From: Tritrichomonas musculus
Taxonomy: Eukaryota; Parabasalia; Tritrichomonadida; Tritrichomonadidae
DNA length: 64,000 bases
Assembly (NCBI GenBank): GCA_039105265.1
Contig: JAPFFF010000037.1
Location: 496,001 to 560,000 of the forward strand
Direction: 5' to 3'
Below the pieces are notes generated by a model that was given only the letters and a program-made list of their open reading frames with translations, did no database searches and was not told where the DNA came from. Below are positions 46,977 through 58,862 of this stretch, piece by piece; position 1 is the first letter of the stretch; each line of letters starts with the position of its first letter. Position numbers and translations under genes: made by a program.

Positions 46977-48710
46977 CAGAGGTGTCAAATTTTTGAAATT
47001 TCAGAGGTAAGGGAAAATAAATATATAAAATATAAAGGTATCATTCTATATATTAAAAATATCAAATCAATTTTGGAAGAACTTTAATACTCATTGAAAA
47101 AATCATTTGTTAATTACAATTTTTATTTGGTTGTTTTGAAACATTTGATCAATTAAATATGGAAATAAGAAAATATTTTAATTATTAACAATATATATTA
47201 ATTATATATTTATATTATTTTTAATTAGCACATTTCTTTCATACTAAAATAGAAAACACGCTAAAATTAGAGGTGGGAGGAGTAGGACTTTTTTTAGAAA
47301 TCTATTTTATATAGATGACAATATTTTTAGTATTATTCTAAATATTATTTATTATATGTTTATTAGATATTATTCGATAATGGATGGTATATATTTATTT
47401 TATTTTTTAAATAAAAATTGAATTTTTTGAATAGAATAAATTTGACGATAATTTTTTTTTTTAACAATTTTGAAAATTTTTATAAATATGAAATTTTTAT
47501 AATATAAATTTTTATTTTGTATTATTTTTCATATTTTATCTTTTATATATATTATTTATATGGAATAATAAGTTTATTTGAAAAAATATAGATTTTTAAA
47601 GAGGATAAGATCATTGAATTATACTCCATATAATCATTCAATTATTAAAATCAATATATATATATAAATTTAATATATTATTTTATTATAATATGACAAA
47701 TTTTATAATTCCATTTAACATACTATATATAATGCTATATAATAAATATATTTTACATTTGAATATAGATAATCATAAATTAATTTAGTGTAAAATTGAT
47801 AGAATAATAAAATAAAAAAAAGGTTTAATAGAATTTTTCAATGCGAAATTTGAATAGTCAAATTCTATAGTTTATATTAAGCCAAAATACGGTTTTTCAG
47901 AAAATAAAATAAATATATGAAAAAGCATTCACTTTTTACTAATTTATTTGTTCAAAGTAAAATATAAACCAATAAAAAAGCCAATTATTTCGTTTTAAAA
48001 AGTTATCTATGATAACAAAATATATTCAATTCAATATTTTACAAATAAGATATCTTGTTTATTATTTAATATTTTAATTATAAAATATTTGATATATATA
48101 GGAACATGTTTTATATAATATATATAATAACTATATTTTTAAAAAATATATCTTTTTTTCAAAAATGCTTGTTTTAATAAAATTATAAAATGAAAATAGA
48201 AAAATAGAGTCTTTGTTCGAGCCATTTTCAAATTAAATTAATTTAAAATATTTAAATATATATATAACTTTTACTATTAATATTTACATTATTAAATAAC
48301 AATTTGTATATTAAGAAATGCAAAAAATAGAATGAAAACCAATTTTATCTCATTATAGAAATGTAATATGAAACTAATCAAATATCCTACATATTATATA
48401 ATATCTTATTATATAGATATATGATTTATTTTATTTTAAACAAATCAAAAGCATATCAAATGATGGATTTATTTAAAAAAACACTCTTATGAAAAATTGC
48501 TTTTAATTCATTGAATAGCTCATTTTATTAAACATATTTAATATAATAATAAATAATAAACTGTATAATATAAATAAAATAAAAAATAATTACAAAATAA
48601 TAATTATATACTAAGATATATGCAAAAAATATTAACTACAAAAAAACGCTAAAAGTCTTTGCACCTTTCTAAAATTTTTGTGAGTATATTTAATTTTTTT
48701 TGAAATGGAT

Positions 48711-48725
48711 ACTGCCCCTTGCTCA
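48711..48725 (+). repeat. Inner inverted repeat, left (ACTGCCCCTTGCTCA)
   Basis: Matches 13 of 15 bases of the reverse complement of 52299-52313. GC-rich words of this length are very unlikely to pair by chance in this AT-rich DNA. It lies 711 bases before the transposase ATG, mirroring 706 bases after its stop. Confidence 0.6.
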
Positions 48726-49409
48726 TTTAGTTTTGGAATATTGAATTATAATATGTATGCATTATGCATGCTTAATGGATTTGATTAATTTATAATGCAT
48801 ATTGAAAAATATAGAATTTTTATTTTTAATTTTTTTATCACTCAGCTATAAAATAAGGAAAAAAATATATGATTTATGATCCAATATTCATGAAAAATCA
48901 ATTTATAATCAGAAAAGAACTAATTTATAATTAATTAAATAAATTTTATAAATTAACTAATTTTGTAATCCTAAAATTTAAACAACATTGCTAAAAAAGT
49001 ACAATTTAAATTATATTTTAAAGGTTTTCCCATGAAATAAAAAAGTTGAAAATAAAAAATACATTTATAAATATATAAAATGCTTTTAAAAAAGTAACCA
49101 GGAATTAATTTTTTTTGTTTATTATTTATTTACGAAGATAACAATTAAATATTTACTATATTGTGATTTAGAACAAAAAAAATATATTAAAATATTGATA
49201 TCTTTTTATTTTATTGAAAATTTTCGGCTTATAGGAAAATATATTATTTAATTATATGCGCTTAAAATAGTGGTTTATTATTTAATAAATCGGTTCTACA
49301 GTTTTTGAGATTTTTTTAATTTAAAAAATCTTCATAACTTTTCAATTTATAAATCGTGCCAAATATGAATTCAATATTTTTAGTAAAAAAGCTGTATCAA
49401 AAATTAATT

Positions 49410-49416
49410 TCATTTT
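49410..49416 (+). promoter_or_regulatory. Initiator-like element of the transposase gene
   Basis: TCATTTT, five bases before the ATG at 49422 (TCATTTTTATAAATG), fits the trichomonad initiator and suggests the gene can be transcribed by the host. Confidence 0.5.
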
Positions 49417-49421
49417 TATAA

Positions 49422-51593
49422 ATGTACAAAATAGCATTAATGAACAAAGCTCGCCAAGAAAAAAAAGAAGATGCTGAAGAATTATCTCTGACACAATCAT
49501 ATAATTTATTGAAAAATCAATATAGCCATCTCCAGAAACAATATAATGAGCTATTATTACAGTTTAAGAAGAAAGAAAATACATTTAAAACATCAAATCC
49601 AATTTTGAATGATCTTTACCTACATGATGAAAATGATTATAAAGAATACTGTGAAGAAACTTTAGAATTATGTTTAAAAATTAGAACAATTTCCCCACAA
49701 ATTTATAAATTAATATCAGATTCTTTACCATTTCCATCTCAAAATCAAATTGAAGAAGATTATCAAAATATTATTAAAAACATTCCCGAAAAATTAATCA
49801 ATATAAATTTATCAGGCGAAATAATCAAAATGTGGAAAAATACACATAATATAAAAAATGATTTATCAATCAACGCTTGTTTATCAGTAGATGCTTTATA
49901 CTTCAAGCCAGATGCTGAAATAACTATAGAAAATTGTGTCAAAAGTATGGCTTTTTCAGATACATTGCAATCCTACTTCCCTGATAATTGTTTTGAATAT
50001 TTTTCAAAAAATCCAGATTCTTTACAAACTTTTATAAATCTCAATTGGAATCAAATTATTAAAGCTGGATTTGTTTTCCAGATCCAGCCTTTTAATATTA
50101 AATATGATTCATTTATTGCTCACATTAGGCCAACAGCAAATGGAAAGGCTTCAGATGATATAATAGACTTGTTACATGAAATTAGAAAAATATGTAAAAA
50201 ATATAGGATAAATATTAAATCTTATGCCTTTGATGGCGATAGAGCATACCGTCATTTACATATAAGTTTTTATGAATCATATATAAATTCAATTATTCAA
50301 AAAAATTCAATAGTAACAAAAACAAAAAGTAATAAATTAAGAATTTCATCTGATTATCCACATCTTACAAAAAGATTACGTTATCGGTTATTGTCACATT
50401 CAATTCATTCTGGATTCACAAAAAATTCACCATTAATTAATATTGACTCTCTTAAAAAAATACTTTCAAATGTCCCAAACGTTGTTTGGTTAAATGAATC
50501 GTTTACAAAAATGAACGACCGATTACCGAATGAATTATTTAAAATTGATAATTTTCTAAAGCTTTTTAATGCTGGAGAATTTGCAGCAGCAGCATATTGG
50601 TTTCCTATCAGTTTAAGTGATATTGCCATAAACACATCAGAAGTCGGATTTGAAATAAGAGAATTTCTTTTAGAGTGTTCTTTTTACTTTTTAATATTCT
50701 ATAAAAAATGCTTTGAAAATGCTAAAGAAATAACATTATTACAACAAAAAAGTAAAGAAAATACAAATGTGATGTTTTACGATGATTGTTTACTAATAGA
50801 ATTTACCAATACAATATATAGCCATATTCAATTAATGAATATCGAAGAAGAATTTTATTTTCAATCAAACAGTACAACACCATTAGAGCATAAATTTGGT
50901 TTCGCAAGGGCAAGAGCCAGAGATATTCACACATTAACGAAATTTTTACAAACTATTTCAGCCTATCAAAGTTTTCAGAGAGTTAAAAACGAATGCATTG
51001 AAATGACAAATATCAGAGGCAGAATTCATAAGAAGGTTATTTGCGAGCACAAAGAAATTCAAACGGTATACACAGACGATGACGTTAACATTATAGATGA
51101 ACTTCCATATTCTCCACAGAGCATTGCGCTATACATTTTACATTTGGCGGGGTTCAATGTATGCTGTTATTGCGAGAATAGCCAAACTCTTCCATTTTGG
51201 ATAAACGAGTTACTTGATCCATATTGTTGTAGCAAAGAGATCAATGTGAAAAAGAAAATCACTTGCAATACAGGGAAATTAGGCACTGATCAATGTCCTA
51301 GAATTAAAAGCAGAATCACTGGATTACCACCTGGAACCACCCGGAAGTATATGAAAAAGTATGAATATAAAGAAAAACTATTTCAAAATCTCTGTATGAA
51401 AAAACTGGGACACTATCCAAACAAAAAGGAACTCTTAGAAATCATGAGAATAATCACAGATAAAGATAATAATTGTGAAAATCCGCCAAACAAAAATGAT
51501 TCTAAAAAAATAATATATGATTGGATTGTAAATCACATTAATTTATATTTATTATTACTTGATAACTATAATAATAATAGTAATAATAACTAG
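49422..51593 (+). CDS. Transposase-like protein (DDE, hAT/P-type RNase H fold)
   Basis: 723 residues, open from ATG at 49422. After a coiled-coil start (~20-50) come features of the large-insertion RNase H transposases: Asp 157 in LSVDALYFKP, Asp 271 in YAFDGDRAYRHLH, then DYPHLTKRLR with Asp 311/His 314 (like the C/DxxH motif), and Glu 489 in TTPLEHKFGFARAR. The ~218-residue gap between the second Asp and the Glu suits hAT or P/THAP9-like enzymes, where a helical insert splits the catalytic core. A late Cys-rich block (CCYCENSQ, PYCCSKE) may bind zinc. No N-terminal zinc finger is visible, so DNA recognition is unexplained. The frame is unbroken, unlike the nearby Tc1 remnant, so the element may be young or still active. 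The family is not settled. Confidence 0.6.
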   Translation: MYKIALMNKARQEKKEDAEELSLTQSYNLLKNQYSHLQKQYNELLLQFKKKENTFKTSNPILNDLYLHDENDYKEYCEETLELCLKIRTISPQIYKLISDSLPFPSQNQIEEDYQNIIKNIPEKLININLSGEIIKMWKNTHNIKNDLSINACLSVDALYFKPDAEITIENCVKSMAFSDTLQSYFPDNCFEYFSKNPDSLQTFINLNWNQIIKAGFVFQIQPFNIKYDSFIAHIRPTANGKASDDIIDLLHEIRKICKKYRINIKSYAFDGDRAYRHLHISFYESYINSIIQKNSIVTKTKSNKLRISSDYPHLTKRLRYRLLSHSIHSGFTKNSPLINIDSLKKILSNVPNVVWLNESFTKMNDRLPNELFKIDNFLKLFNAGEFAAAAYWFPISLSDIAINTSEVGFEIREFLLECSFYFLIFYKKCFENAKEITLLQQKSKENTNVMFYDDCLLIEFTNTIYSHIQLMNIEEEFYFQSNSTTPLEHKFGFARARARDIHTLTKFLQTISAYQSFQRVKNECIEMTNIRGRIHKKVICEHKEIQTVYTDDDVNIIDELPYSPQSIALYILHLAGFNVCCYCENSQTLPFWINELLDPYCCSKEINVKKKITCNTGKLGTDQCPRIKSRITGLPPGTTRKYMKKYEYKEKLFQNLCMKKLGHYPNKKELLEIMRIITDKDNNCENPPNKNDSKKIIYDWIVNHINLYLLLLDNYNNNSNNN

Positions 51594-52298
51594 ATTTGAA
51601 TTTTCTTAATAAAAAATTATAATTAAATTCTTGATATAATACGATAATTTCAAATATATTTAATTCTAAATATTGATTCATCATATACTATTCATATATA
51701 ATTAGTGAGTAGCATAAAAAAGTTATAATTTGTTAATTATAATATCTGAATAATAATTATAATTGGAGAAAAAAAAATCACACCAAAAATATAACTATTC
51801 ATAAAATAACTACTAATTTTATGTTACTATCAGTAGAAAAGTGCAAATTGACTTGTAAAATTTTAATTGATATTATTTCTATCAGTAAAAAAAAAAAGCA
51901 AAAAGTGTTTTTCCCCTTACTCTAAGACAGGAACATTGATTAATGAGCATTTAAAAATGCTAATGCCATGAATAGTCCTAAATTGAAAAGTAATATTCAT
52001 ATGATTTATATGTGATTGATTTCTTTATTTCAAATCCGTATACATTGTTAACAACGCCATATCAAATTTAAAAATAATTTACTAATAATGCGAAATCAAA
52101 TAAATACTAAAAGATAACTCGAAAATTTTCCACTCCATTTTTTTGAGAGGGAAATCCGTTTATTTCTGATAAAATACGTTAATAAAAAATTTATTCATTA
52201 ATTAATTTTAAATTTTTAGTTGATCAACTCAAAATTCTATAAATTTAAAAAAATATTATAAATTATCATTTATTTTTATATTTAAAAAATAGAGTAAT

Positions 52299-52313
52299 TG
52301 AGCACTGGGCAGT
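52299..52313 (-). repeat. Inner inverted repeat, right (TGAGCACTGGGCAGT)
   Basis: Partner of 48711-48725; two mismatches. No clear target duplication flanks the pair. Confidence 0.6.
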
Positions 52314-52636
52314 TAGCATAATAAAAAATTAGCAAAACAATAAAACCTTTTATACATTTCAATTTGAGAATTTATTTATCTTTAGAAAAAAGCTATTATA
52401 TATATCTTATTATAAAAAATCATATTTTATTTTTTATTTAAAACATAAAAAAAGCACAAACTAACTAATATGTTGTGAAGGTATCGAAATCAGAGAAAAT
52501 ATTTTGAATATCATTTTTCAAAATCTGTAGAAGCTTTTCTCACCAAAATCTAATATAATATTTGTTATTTGATGAACAACAAAATATTTCAGTTTTAAAT
52601 GGAAATTTTCAGTAGATTTTTTTTTTGACACCTCTG

Positions 52637-52642
52637 TTTTTT
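52637..52642. repeat. Target duplication TTTTTT, right of hAT-like element
   Basis: Matches 46971-46976. Confidence 0.65.
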
Positions 52643-53167
52643 CATTAACTTCAAAAGTGCAGTGTGTGAATAGAACTGATTTTTGCTTGTCTTTTGATGA
52701 ATTAGAAACGCTGGAAAGAGCTGGTCGTACATCAAAGTTGTTGTTGATCTTAATAATTACTCATTCACATTGTTTGAAATATAGATGATGGTGAAAAACT
52801 TTCATCTGGTGTTACATAAGTGAATTTAAGACGAAGTTTTTTACACGTAATAGGATATTTTAAGAGAAATTGGATATTCAGGCTCTTCCTTAAATGTTGC
52901 TTGGTGCATGAAGGTTAAATCATTGCAACCTGCTGAATAAACATCAAAAGTTGTAGGAAAGCCATCATAATAGCGAACTTTTATATTTTCAACATCGCGT
53001 TTACGATAGGCTGTATCCATAAGGATGGCTTCAATAGTAGAATCTTCTGCAAAAACTATATCAACATAACTTTGGATGGTCTCATTATTTTCAAAATTAG
53101 CAGACCAGTATGTACCCGAATTATCAATTCTTTCCCCGTTCGAAAGTAAAACGGCATATGTCAACAT
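52637..53167 (-). pseudogene. 5' part of the interrupted surface-protein gene
   Basis: Two aligned blocks on the minus strand. 53167-52841 encodes GTYWSANFENNETIQS, EAILMDTAYRK, YYDGFPTTFDVYSAG and HQATFKEEPEYPIS, matching the fourth F5/8C-like repeat of the window-end gene (NTFWNSD; DAILMRTTYN; TFNGFPTVFKVFAS; HQATFIGELEYPTE). 52740-52643 encodes FDVRPALSSVSNSSKDKQKS then VLFTHCTFEVNEK, matching MNARPALSSSSHSSKGNQKS then VLFSHCTFNADE. About 0.5 kb present between these blocks in the paralogue is missing here, and the intervening frame is lost, so the gene was decaying before or besides the transposon insertion. The upstream part ends where the long inverted-repeat arm begins at 53,172. Confidence 0.8.
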
Positions 53168-53171
53168 ATGC

Positions 53172-53542
53172 TTCTTTTTTGTGAGAATTGTGATAATATA
53201 TATCTCTTCAAAATTTGAAGCTAAATATTGGTTTCTTTTTCATCTTTTGCTCTCAATTTTTTTTATTGGATCGGTAATACCAGCATTATGCTCTTAAAAG
53301 CAGGAAATAAGGGAAATTTAGACAACGATTTTAATAAAAATTGGAAATTGCAATTAGAAGTTTATTTTTCTTCTTCTTTATTGAACATATAATGCCTGTA
53401 ATGCTGTGAAATGGTGTTTATTGGTATAAAAACCTCGAATACTTACTTCTTAAATAGTAAAATTATAAAGATATTATGACAAATAAGCATTCAAAAAAAT
53501 TGAGAGTAAAAAATCCAAAAAGTTCAAAAATAAAAATTTACC
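53172..53542 (-). repeat. Long inverted repeat, left arm (~370 bp)
   Basis: Nearly identical to the reverse complement of 56908-57275, with a few substitutions and small indels. It contains GGATCGGTAATACCAGCATTA and the A/T-rich tail AAAAATCCAAAAAGTTCAAA. Confidence 0.9.
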
Positions 53543-56500
53543 AAAATTATAATGCATTTTTTATTTATAAACATCGATAAAAAAATATAAATCATTAGTG
53601 ATTTAATCAAGTATCATGTTAGACATTGATTTTACTAAGTTAACGCATTTAAATAACAAAAAAATAATAACAAATAAGAATTCAAAATTATTATTACTAT
53701 TTTTACATTAATTGTATCTATTTAAAGTAAAAAGAATTAAATTGATGGATGGCAGCCAAAAATATTATGAGGTATTGTCAATACAACAATTTGGATATAT
53801 TAAATTCTTGACTTTTTAGATATACTATTATTGATCAATGATTGACACCAAAAAACACTTGTAATAAGTCATAAATGACGAAATATTCACTTTCTTCAAG
53901 TAATCAATGAATTTCATTGGATGACTACTTTTGAATTGAAATAAACTTAAAGTAAAAAGGCAGACCACTATTTTTTCCCTCAATTATTATGACATAAAAT
54001 ATTTCTTCTCATTTTTAAAATTTTATAAAATTTTATCTCAAAATCTTATTTACAAATCTTTTTTTTTTTACGAATTTCATCAATATCTCAGCAAAAACTC
54101 CAAGCAATCGCTAAATATGCATCAAAGAATTTTTTTACTCTTTAAACATTACAATTTGTTATATTATTTGATCTATTCAGATATAAAATTTTTAACCAAT
54201 TTTCAATCAAAAACACCAAATTTCACGTAATACACTCAACAACAAGAAGCTGTCATTAAAAATTTTCAGTTATGCGCCAAAACAAGGTTTTTTACTCTTT
54301 TTATTTTTTGATCATATCTCATTGAACAGCACGACATAGCGCAGTACGTATCAACTATTTTTTTACAATAAGAAAATTATTTTTATATTAATTTTCATGA
54401 AAATAGAAAGCGATCCTAATGAAAAAAAGAGCAAAACTATTTTTTTAGTAAAACCCATTTTTATTATGGGTGAGGTAACTCAAATAAAATCATTTAATGA
54501 TGAATATGTTTAATATCAATTATTTAAATTCAATACATTATATCTATTAATAATACATAATATTATTTAAAATTATTCCACCATCCCAGCTATATTTATA
54601 AATTAAAGAATGTAAAAATATTCTCAATTTTTCTGAGTGCGTAAAAAAAATATAAAATTGAAATTTTGAGCTGATACTAGGTTATTTTAATATCAATATA
54701 CTGAATTTGATATTTTATATATCTATAGCAATAATAATATTAATAAAATTAAATTTTCTTTCTAAATATTATATATCAATTGAATAATTAGAGCTATATT
54801 AATAGTATTCATTTTATTTTTGTATTTATACAAACATACAATCATATATTTTTAAAATAATTCATAAATTTGGTATTTCATCCCAAATCATTTCATTTAT
54901 CAGTATAAAATACTTAGTTAGTATGAATTATTGGTCATAAAACAAAATATCATCTGTATTATATACAGAATATTACCATATTTTAAAAAATATTAGAGTA
55001 AAAATTGAGATTATAAAAGGTTTGGAAAATTCTTTGCTAATTGCTTGCCTTAATTTATGTTTATATCAGTGAAATTCTATTATATGGATGAAAAAAGCGG
55101 TAATGTTTTGATATAAATAACAAAGTATTGACTAATTGATACTATTTTTTGATTTTGTAGGAATATATACTTTGTCTAATACTTTTCAACATTTTAAAGC
55201 AAATTAGTCATCACATTCTTTATTTCTTTTAATTCATTTATTTGTTAAAATAGTTACTCTAATCAACTGATTTCTAACATTATTCTCAGAATTAGGATTA
55301 TAATCATCAGAATTAATATTGCTCAAATGATTCATTTCAATATTCCTATTCTTTAATTTCTATCTTCATATTTTTAGCAAAATTTGAAAATATTATTTAT
55401 TTGTTATCAAGTCAAGAAAAATTTATTGCAGATAACGATTAATGTATTGTAAGATATTATCAGATGAATGAAATTGTAATATAGACCGTTTTTAAAGATT
55501 TGCAAATTAAATAGCATTACATATAAATTTTATGAGCTATTATTTTGTAAATAAATTTTATATATTAATTACAAATATTAATTACTATTTTATTTAATAA
55601 TATTTATTTATTTATTTATTAAGATATTATTGTTTTAAAAAATGTGATATGTTATATTTAATATATTGAGAAACCTATTCAATAATTAGTATTGAAAAAA
55701 GAAAATTGAATATAGCTAAAAACATTCAAATTTGAATTTGCACACAATTATTTAAAATACTATTTATATGAAATTAAAAATATATATATGATATTTCATC
55801 TGTTATATATATATTATAATCTATATAAAATATGATATCAAAGTATATAAATCATTAATTAGATGAATGATGAAATATAATGCTCATAATTTTAACGACG
55901 TTTGTAGATGGGATGCTCGAGCCGATTTCTTTTTAACTCGATGAAACTACTCATAAGATGTAACAAAATGAGGTTTATAACTTTAAATTAATAATTATTT
56001 TGATTAGACTTTGAAAAGAATGATTTTTACCATATTTTGCTTGAAATACCAAAAGAATAATGTATGGGGTCAATATAAGCAGCGCCAATCATGTTATTTA
56101 GTTATAAATAATAAAAATACCTAAAGATATCACAAAAAATTTATCTTTAATTATAGATTTTTTAAAAATGAAATTTTTATAATATCTTTGATAATCTTAC
56201 TTTAATGCTTTAATTAAATATTAAATATTATATTAAATTATACAGCAAATGTATTTTATCTGAAAATGCTTTTTCAAAAAAGATATTTAGAAAATAAAAA
56301 TTCAAAAATACGTTATTTTAATAGTTTCCATACCCATTTTTTATTCAATTTTAAATCATTAATCATTGAAAATTAATAAAATTCAAATGGGAAAAAACTC
56401 ATACCATTTTTTGAATATAAAAGCTTATATACGATCAAGAATTTGAATATAAAAAATTTATAACGATCATATAAAGTATTCAAATTATATTCAATTAGTG

Positions 56501-56907
56501 GTCTGAGTTTTTACTTTCAGTTTACAAGAATTTTTATATTTCACAAGAGGTGCGGACAGGGTGAAGTGATTTAGATTCGCACCAAAATTTGCATATATTA
56601 ATTATTTTTTATGAACATTATAATGATATAATTATTTTTTATTTTCGTCCACGGGGCCGACTTGTGGTGATATATGATTTTTTTTCTGAGGTAGAAAAAT
56701 ATAAACCACTGAAAAAAATATAAAAATATGTAAACTATAGAAATTATGCAATTGATAGAAAAATCTATTATTTAGAAGAAAAAAAGTAATAAAAACATGA
56801 TAAAAATCATTTTTATACTATTTAAAAAATGTATCTCGTTTGTTATTATTTAATTATTAATGTATGATATAGTTTCCACTTAAATTGGCCCAAAAAAAAA
56901 TTGAGAA
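53543..56907. other. Interior of the long inverted repeat, non-coding
   Basis: About 3.4 kb, A/T-rich, no frame above background on either strand. If the arms are terminal repeats of one element, this is a non-autonomous interior; otherwise it is ordinary spacer between two copies of a repeat. A GC-richer hairpin GGTGCG...CGCACC lies near 56549-56582. Confidence 0.5.
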
Positions 56908-57755
56908 GGTAAATCTTTATTTTTGAACTTTTTGGATTTTTTACTCTCAATTTTTTTGAATGCTTATTTGTCATAATATCTTTATAATTTTACTATTTAA
57001 GAAGTAAGTATTCGAGGTTTTTATACCAATAAACACCATTTCACAGCATTACAGGCATTATATGTTCAATAAAGAAGAAGAAAAATAAACTTCTATTTGC
57101 AATTTCCAATTTTTATTAAAATCGTTGTCTAAATTTCCCTTATTTCCTGCTTTTAAGAGCATAATGCTGGTATTACCGATCCAATAAAAAAAATTGAGAG
57201 CAAAAGATGAAAAAGAAACCAATATTTAGCTTCAAATTTTGAAGATATATATGATCACAATTCTCACAAAAAGAACACAAATACGTCCAATGCGCTTTCA
57301 CTCTTAACTAATAAACCTAATTATTGTATTTTATCACAAAATTGGTGCAAAACGATATATTTTTTTGCTCATTAAACACAAATAATTGCTTTTCTTATTC
57401 AATGCATATACTCATAGTTTATACTAGATGAAATACTGCATATTTTAATGCATCTAAATTTTCTCACCCAAAGAAATGCTAATTATTATTTCATGATTTT
57501 TTTTTCTCAACAGAAAAATCTTAATAAATTCTATTTATGTATATTAAAATATTTATAGTTTCTTCTTTTAGTATTTTATTTACTTATTTTCATGCTTTTT
57601 TGCTTTTTTAAAAAAATCCAAATTGAGAGGAAAAAATCTAAAAAGTTCAACTATTTGTGAACAAATATACAAAGAAAAAAATTGAGGGGAAAAAATCTAA
57701 AAAGTTCAAAAAAAAATATTTACCAATTGAGAAAATGAAAATGGGCCAAATTTAA
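56881..57755. mobile_element. Possible ~0.87-kb MITE with TTAAATTGGCCCA ends
   Basis: The left end TTAAATTGGCCCA, then TTGAGAAGGTAAATC and GAACTTTTTGGATTTTTTAC, has a diverged mirror at the right end (57,620-57,755: GATTTTTTCCCCTCAA-like words, GGTAAATA, TTCTCAATT, TGGGCCAAATTTAA). A copy of its left part forms the 53.2-kb arm, so a repeat family is present. No target duplication could be fixed. Confidence 0.4.
56908..57275 (+). repeat. Long inverted repeat, right arm (~365 bp)
   Basis: Partner of 53172-53542. Positions on the two arms sum to about 110,448 along their whole length. Confidence 0.9.
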
Positions 57756-58854
57756 TAAAAAAAAGTATTTTAAAATTATATTATTAGTATATAATTGTTA
57801 TATATTTTATTTATATCATATATTTATTATAATATAATAAAATAATAAATTAAATATTAAGATATGAATTTAAATGTAACGACTCTCAATTATTCTTTAC
57901 TATATTCTCAATTTTATTCTCGAAGATTTTTTTATTCAAAATTTATGAAAAAAGAATTAATGAAAAAAAAACTTTCTACATTTGATTTAAATTTTAATTA
58001 AACTTCAAAATATATAAAGAAAATTATTTATTTCATTTCTCTCAAATTAACATTTTATGAAAAGCGCTTTGAAATTATAATTGTTCAATATTTAGAATAT
58101 ACAGTTATATAAAGTTTATTAATTGTTTATATTTATTTTAAATATTTTTATAATATATATAATATTATTAAAAGTTATATAAATTATGATACACATATAA
58201 ATATAACAAGATATTTGCTTAATACTTTAATAAAAATTTTTTATTGAAAAAAAATCGTTATTAATATTTATGATTTTAAAATTGATTTTTGCAGCTCAGC
58301 CCCCTTAATCAAATTAAACTAAATTTAGCATATCTTTATTAAATTAAATGTAATATATCTAAATGTAATTATAATCTAAATAAATTCTTTATTTATTTAG
58401 ATATTCCAAAAAAATATGTAAACATTCATTAAAATGAACTTTTTAAAAAAATATGAAATATTTATAAAATAACAAAATGCATAATTAATCATTAATTTCC
58501 AATATATATAATAATTAATCATTATAATTTCAATCCATCCATCAGGTGGCTGGATTGGGTTATTTTCACAGGATACTTGTTTGTGTTATTATAACTTATA
58601 TAATTGATATTTTAAAACATTTAAATAATAAATATATAAAATAAGTGCACTATAATATAATATCAAAATGTTATTTAGTAATTATTAATACATAAAAAGA
58701 TATACATATTTTTATAAATATTAAAAATGTAAAGTAGGTGTCCCCACCTCTATTTCACATATCCACAGAAATAACAATTTTAATTATTTTTTTTTCAAAA
58801 TTAATATATTATTTAAAACATAAATTTATTGGTAGCTCACTTTTCTTTAGAAAA
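57756..58854. other. AT-rich spacer
   Basis: About 1.1 kb without open frames. A slightly GC-richer patch (CATCCATCAGGTGGCTGGATTG, near 58540) and GGTGTCCCCACC near 58738 stand out but could not be assigned. Confidence 0.5.
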
Positions 58855-58862
58855 AATAAAAC
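58855..58862. repeat. 8-bp target duplication AATAAAAC, left
   Basis: Identical to 59785-59792, directly outside the inverted repeats. Confidence 0.8.

Larger units (their letters stand above)
46977..52636 (+). mobile_element. 5.66-kb hAT-like DNA transposon inside a surface-protein pseudogene
   Basis: The ends are CAGAGGTGTCAAA on the left and its exact reverse complement TTTGACACCTCTG on the right (13 bp). CAGRGGTG is the typical hAT terminus. The flanking pseudogene halves join in frame when the element and one T6 copy are removed, which fixes both boundaries precisely. Inside is a 723-codon open transposase gene on the plus strand, with 2.4 kb before and 1.0 kb after it of very AT-rich non-coding DNA. 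A second, inner pair of inverted repeats (48711/52299) raises the chance that a second element is nested within. Confidence 0.8.

Noticed and set aside
43719-47282. Inverted pair ACTCCACCCACCT and AGGTGGGAGGAGT
   Set aside because: 12 of 13 bases match, but the right word lies inside the hAT-like element and the left outside the pseudogene, so they cannot bound one simple element; possibly ends of two relics.
56549-56582. Hairpin GGTGCG...CGCACC, considered as tRNA or transposon end
   Set aside because: Only 6 bp of stem, no A/B boxes and no partner found.
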